DNA of 9,987 nucleotides from an uncultured Bacteroidales bacterium (GTDB taxonomy: Bacteria > Bacteroidota > Bacteroidia > Bacteroidales > UBA932): NCBI GenBank assembly GCA_947253655.1, contig CAMYAE010000037.1:1-9987 (forward strand). Direction: 5' to 3'. Positions 7,386 to 9,987 of this stretch are shown here, one piece after another (position 1 is the stretch's first letter; each line of letters starts with the position of its first letter). Made by a program: the position numbers and the translations under genes. The notes under the pieces are model-generated. The model made no database searches. It was not told the origin of the DNA and saw only the letters and a list, made by a program, of their open reading frames with translations.

Positions 7386-9068
7386 CTATAATGCGAACAA
7401 TATAAGCAGCTGGGCGACCAAAACTCTCATGAACATTGTCAAAGGATATACTGTGGCATAATTCACTGAAGTATAATCGCTTCCGTATGCTCCTTGGGCG
7501 AATGCCAATACCGGCGGATTGGTAGTGCCGCCGGAGACCAGACCGCAGATCTGAAAGAAATTCAGTTTGAATACAAGTCGGGAAAGCAGTATGATAATCG
7601 ATACCGGAATAATGGTGATCAGGGCACCGTACAATATCCACCAATATCCGCCTCCGAGCAAAGAACTTACAAATGTCTCGCCTGCTCCGAGCCCGACGGC
7701 AGCCATGAAGAAAGATATTCCGATTTCCCTTATCATCATATTGGCGCTCAATGTCGTATATGTGGTAATCTTCAATTTCGGTCCGAAATATCCGAGCAGG
7801 ATTGCAACAATAAGCGGCCCTCCGGCAAGTCCGAGCTTGACAGGCTGCGGAACTCCGGGGAAAGCAATAGGAATTGAACCGAAGATGACACCAATGGCTA
7901 TTCCGAGGAAAATCGGCACTAAATTCGGATGATGAAGGGCCTCCGGTTTGTTGCCTACAAGGCCGGCTACTTGCTTGATATTCTCCTCTGTTCCTACAAC
8001 TATAATGGTATCTCCCATCTGAAGTATAAGGTTAGGGCGGGCAACAAGTTCCACACCCGCTCTGAGCACCCTTGTAATTGAGACACCATATACCGCTCTG
8101 ATGTTCAAGTCCTTAATGCTTTTGCCCGTCAGGGAAGACTTGGTAATCGACAATCTTTTTGCCACTACGTGGGTGTCGAGCTTTTCCCAATCCTGGACAT
8201 GCATCGGAATCTCCTCGCCAAACAATATCCTTATCGGATCTACGTAATTCCGGCTTGTAACTATAAGCAGCTTGTCCCCGTGCTGAAGTATTGTACTTTC
8301 ATTAGGTATGGTAATGACACCGTCACGCATGACCCTTGAGACGACAAAATCCCCGCCTGCACTTTTAACGACATCTTTCAGAGGCTTTCCGAAAATGGCC
8401 GGATTCTCCACCATACAGTGCATTCTTCTTGCGCTGTTTCCGGAATCTTCTGCCTCCTCGATAGCCTTCCTTTCCTTTTCAGGGTCTATCCTGAAAATAC
8501 CTTTGAAAATTATAATAAGCATGATGACGCCGAGCACACCGATAGGATATGCCACGGCATAGGCCGATGCGAGCTCGGAAGCCGCTGCGGCTGCTGCCTT
8601 ATAACTGCCGCCGGATGCCATAACAGCATCAGATAAAGTCTGCTGTGCAGCGCCAAGTCCGGGGGTATTGGTAACGGCTGCCGACATGACACCCGTCATT
8701 ATCTTCAAATCTTCGCCTGTAACTATATGAATGGCATAAGTAGTTGCAACTGCAAGAAGCACAAGGGCTACGGCAAGCAGATTCATTGTCACTCCTCCCT
8801 TCTTGAACGACTGGAAGAATCCTGGCCCCACCTGAAGACCGATTGAGAAGACAAACAGTATAAGACCGAAATCTTTCATGAATGTCAATACGGTCGGATC
8901 AGAGAGAAAGCCGAAATGGCTGACGATAATTCCCACGAAAAGAATCCATGTTGAACCTATGGATATGCCTTTTACCTTGAATTTCCCAAGCCATAGACCT
9001 ATGGCTATTACAAATGCAAATAGCAAAATAGAATGGGCAATACCTGTACCCACGAACAAATCAAGCAT
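7386..9068 (-). CDS. YidE/AspT-family transporter with two RCK_C (TrkA-C) domains
   Basis: The 560-residue membrane protein has the duplicated aspartate:alanine-exchanger layout. The first half (about 1-192) holds five or six helices with FGLILFVFSIGLQVGPGF (67-84) and AAVTNTPGLGAAQ (130-142). Two soluble RCK_C domains follow at about 215-285 and 298-372, and a second membrane half (about 382-560) carries IREIGISFFMAAVGLGAG (446-463) and CGLVSGGTTNPPVLAFAQ (508-525). The paired AAVTN.P / GGTTNPP motifs match the GGxxT-type signature of AspT carriers. RCK_C domains usually bind a ligand that gates transport. The substrate is unknown. I reject the longer frame start at 9182 because a strong promoter lies at 9089-9120, inside that extension, and because the terminator of the tRNA gene abuts it. 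As first gene of the run it probably leads the operon. Confidence 0.9.
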   Translation of the reverse strand: MLDLFVGTGIAHSILLFAFVIAIGLWLGKFKVKGISIGSTWILFVGIIVSHFGFLSDPTVLTFMKDFGLILFVFSIGLQVGPGFFQSFKKGGVTMNLLAVALVLLAVATTYAIHIVTGEDLKIMTGVMSAAVTNTPGLGAAQQTLSDAVMASGGSYKAAAAAASELASAYAVAYPIGVLGVIMLIIIFKGIFRIDPEKERKAIEEAEDSGNSARRMHCMVENPAIFGKPLKDVVKSAGGDFVVSRVMRDGVITIPNESTILQHGDKLLIVTSRNYVDPIRILFGEEIPMHVQDWEKLDTHVVAKRLSITKSSLTGKSIKDLNIRAVYGVSITRVLRAGVELVARPNLILQMGDTIIVVGTEENIKQVAGLVGNKPEALHHPNLVPIFLGIAIGVIFGSIPIAFPGVPQPVKLGLAGGPLIVAILLGYFGPKLKITTYTTLSANMMIREIGISFFMAAVGLGAGETFVSSLLGGGYWWILYGALITIIPVSIIILLSRLVFKLNFFQICGLVSGGTTNPPVLAFAQGAYGSDYTSVNYATVYPLTMFMRVLVAQLLILFAL

Positions 9069-9088
9069 ACTACTATTAATTTTCAACG

Positions 9089-9120
9089 CAAAAATAGCCA
9101 GAATACTTGAATTATTCAAA
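9089..9120 (-). promoter_or_regulatory. Bacteroidota-type promoter for the seven-gene operon
   Basis: On the minus strand TTTG (9120-9117) is followed after 20 nt by TATTTTTG (9096-9089), matching the TTTG / TAnnTTTG consensus. Transcription would start near 9080-9084, leaving a leader of about 12-16 nt before the ATG at 9068. No other recognisable promoter was noticed in the gaps between downstream genes. Confidence 0.75.
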
Positions 9121-9182
9121 AAAATATAGACGGACGGCAGATTTTGTAAGAAGTCAATCCGGACACGAATGCCCATATTCAT

Positions 9183-9213
9183 AAAAAAGGAGTTACGAAA
9201 TCCGTAACTCCTT
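9183..9213 (-). terminator. Rho-independent terminator after tRNA-Asn
   Basis: The minus strand forms an 11-bp perfect stem (9213-9203 with 9197-9187, arm AAGGAGTTACG) and a 5-nt loop, followed by a run of six T. On the plus strand no T run follows, so it acts on minus-strand transcripts only. It separates the tRNA gene from the transporter promoter. Confidence 0.88.
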
Positions 9214-9223
9214 AATCATTAGG

Positions 9224-9297
9224 CTCCTCAAGCAGGACTTGAACCTGCGACCCCCTGATTAACAGTCAGGTGCTCTAACCAACTGAGCTATTGAGGA
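9224..9297 (-). tRNA. tRNA-Asn (anticodon GUU)
   Basis: All arms pair: a 7-bp acceptor stem (TCCTCAA with TTGAGGA), a D arm GCTC/GAGC, a 5-bp anticodon stem CCTGA/TCAGG around loop CTGTTAA with anticodon GTT at 9263-9261, and a T arm GCAGG/CCTGC around TTCAAGT. The discriminator base is G. The 3' CCA is not encoded (the genomic bases are CCT), so it would be added after transcription. The gene is 74 nt long and has its own promoter and terminator. Confidence 0.97.
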
Positions 9298-9336
9298 ATT
9301 TATTCACCTTATGGTGACCCGCATCATTCGGGAATG

Positions 9337-9367
9337 CAAAGGTACAACAAAAAGAGTTTTATCCAAA
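9337..9367 (-). promoter_or_regulatory. Promoter of tRNA-Asn
   Basis: On the minus strand TTTG (9367-9364), a 19-nt spacer, then TACCTTTG (9344-9337) match the Bacteroidota consensus. Transcription would begin about 30 nt before the mature tRNA 5' end, leaving a short leader to be removed by RNase P. Confidence 0.75.
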
Positions 9368-9395
9368 TTTTTTTAGCGTTTTTTTACTATCTTTG
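9365..9395 (+). promoter_or_regulatory. Likely promoter of the HU-like domain gene
   Basis: TATCTTTG at 9388-9395 fits TAnnTTTG. The upstream element is poor: the expected region is only a T-rich tract near 9368-9374. Transcription would start near 9402, about 15 nt before the ATG. Its upstream edge abuts the -33 element of the opposing tRNA promoter. Confidence 0.5.
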
Positions 9396-9416
9396 TCAAG
9401 TTAGCATAGAATATAT

Positions 9417-9987
9417 ATGGATATTGACCTGTTATCCAAGATGCTCAAGGAGCTTATCCTTGATAAAGACGAAGTTTCTCTCCCTGGCATCGGATCATTC
9501 GTTGCCGAGCTTGTGCCGTCCACATTCTCGGACAAAGGCTATACTATCAACCCACCATACAGGAGATTATATTTCCGTCAGAAAAAGAATGACGGAGACA
9601 CTTCTCTTGCAGATTTATATGCTGAATCTAATAATATTGACAGGGCGGCGGCTTTGCAGGTGCTTACCGATTTCCTTTCTGAGATGAAGGTGGTGCTTTT
9701 GCAGAAGAAGACTATTATATTCCCCGGTTTAGGCCGGTTGAGGGCGACAAGGGAGAACAATTTTTTCTTTGTGGCTGATGAAGACTTGGATATATATCCT
9801 GCCGGTTTCGGGCTTGAACCTGTTTCGTTGAAGACTCATCAAGAGACGGAGGAAGAGGTAGCAGAGGCTCTCAGCAATTTAAAGTCGATTATTGCGTCGC
9901 CACCGACCGAGGCGGATTGTCATTCCGAACAAAGTGAGGAATCTGCACAAACGAGGACGCAGATCCTTACGCCTGCTGCACAGGCTC
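9417..9987 (+). CDS. Paired HU-like (HU-CCDC81) domain protein, partial at right edge
   Basis: The frame opens at ATG 9417 and runs 190 codons to the window edge with no stop. Residues 1-55 form a first HU-like domain (LLSKMLKELILDKDEVSLPG, then GSFVAELVPS and INPPYRRLYF). Residues about 62-128 form a second (LADLYAESNNID, LTDFLSEMKVVLLQKK, TIIFPGLGRLRA at 99-110). The VSLPGIGSF and IIFPGLGRL segments are the matching beta-hairpin motifs of the two copies. In Bacteroidota this pair usually precedes a membrane helix and a C-terminal SPOR domain that binds denuded peptidoglycan; that part would lie beyond the window, so it is expectation, not observation. After residue 130 the chain becomes acidic and low in complexity, with CHSEQSEESAQ (168-178) encoded by a repeat-like element. 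It is transcribed away from the tRNA gene. Confidence 0.85.
   Translation, partial: MDIDLLSKMLKELILDKDEVSLPGIGSFVAELVPSTFSDKGYTINPPYRRLYFRQKKNDGDTSLADLYAESNNIDRAAALQVLTDFLSEMKVVLLQKKTIIFPGLGRLRATRENNFFFVADEDLDIYPAGFGLEPVSLKTHQETEEEVAEALSNLKSIIASPPTEADCHSEQSEESAQTRTQILTPAAQA
9918..9944. repeat. Dispersed-repeat-like element (GTCATTCCGA...GAGGAATCT type) inside a coding region
   Basis: The segment begins TGTCATTCCGA and ends GTGAGGAATCT, with an ATTCC / GGAAT inverted pair at 9922-9926 and 9938-9942. It resembles a widespread bacterial repeat whose common form is often mistranslated as VIPSEARNL; that recognition is from memory. Here it is read in frame as CHSEQSEES. No second copy was noticed in this window. 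Confidence 0.55.

Noticed and set aside
9069..9182. Upstream extension of the YidE/AspT transporter to an ATG at 9182
   Set aside because: The extension contains the TTTG-N20-TATTTTTG promoter and abuts the tRNA terminator, and the ATG at 9068 begins directly at the first conserved membrane segment.
9224..9297. tRNA-Asn as an integration (att) site
   Set aside because: No integrase gene, partial tRNA copy or composition change is visible on either side within the window.
9304..9317. Small hairpin (TCACC/GGTGA) in the tRNA leader
   Set aside because: A 5-bp stem with a 4-nt loop is expected by chance and has no T run or known regulatory context.

Overview
The window looks like a chromosomal segment from a Bacteroidales-type member of the Bacteroidota. 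Three start regions carry the TAnnTTTG -7 element typical of this phylum, two of them with a TTTG element 19-20 nt upstream. The gene families point the same way: a DUF4922-SpoIID fusion, a DUF1343/NamZ protein, an AmpG-like MFS carrier, and a paired HU-like domain protein of the kind that usually ends in a SPOR domain. I cannot name the genus from sequence alone.

Layout. Positions 1-9068 hold one tightly packed run of seven genes on the minus strand. In transcription order they are: a YidE/AspT-type transporter with two RCK_C domains, a Nudix hydrolase, a family 2 glycosyltransferase with a degenerate extra GT-A half, a DUF4922 (HIT/GalT-like)-SpoIID fusion, an AmpG-family carrier, a secreted NamZ-type exo-N-acetylmuramidase, and a secreted Ser/Gly/Arg repeat protein cut by the left edge. 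Gaps are 22, 13, 1, 28, -20 and 20 nt, and a good promoter lies just before the first gene, so a single operon is plausible. Upstream of it lie a rho-independent terminator and a tRNA-Asn(GUU) gene on the minus strand with its own promoter. From that point a divergent plus-strand gene for an HU-like domain protein runs off the right edge.

How the genes may work together. NamZ, AmpG and SpoIID all belong to families that act on peptidoglycan or its fragments, so the distal half of the operon reads as a peptidoglycan salvage module: NamZ releases MurNAc outside the cytoplasm, AmpG imports muropeptides, and the SpoIID fusion, which has no visible export signal, may act on fragments in the cytoplasm. 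The murQ, murK and nagZ genes that would complete a salvage pathway are not in the window. The parts played by the transporter, Nudix enzyme, glycosyltransferase and repeat protein are unknown.

The items most worth a second look are the signal-less DUF4922-SpoIID fusion, the repeat protein with its 55-bp exact duplication, and a dispersed-repeat-like 27-bp element read through in frame inside the HU-like gene.
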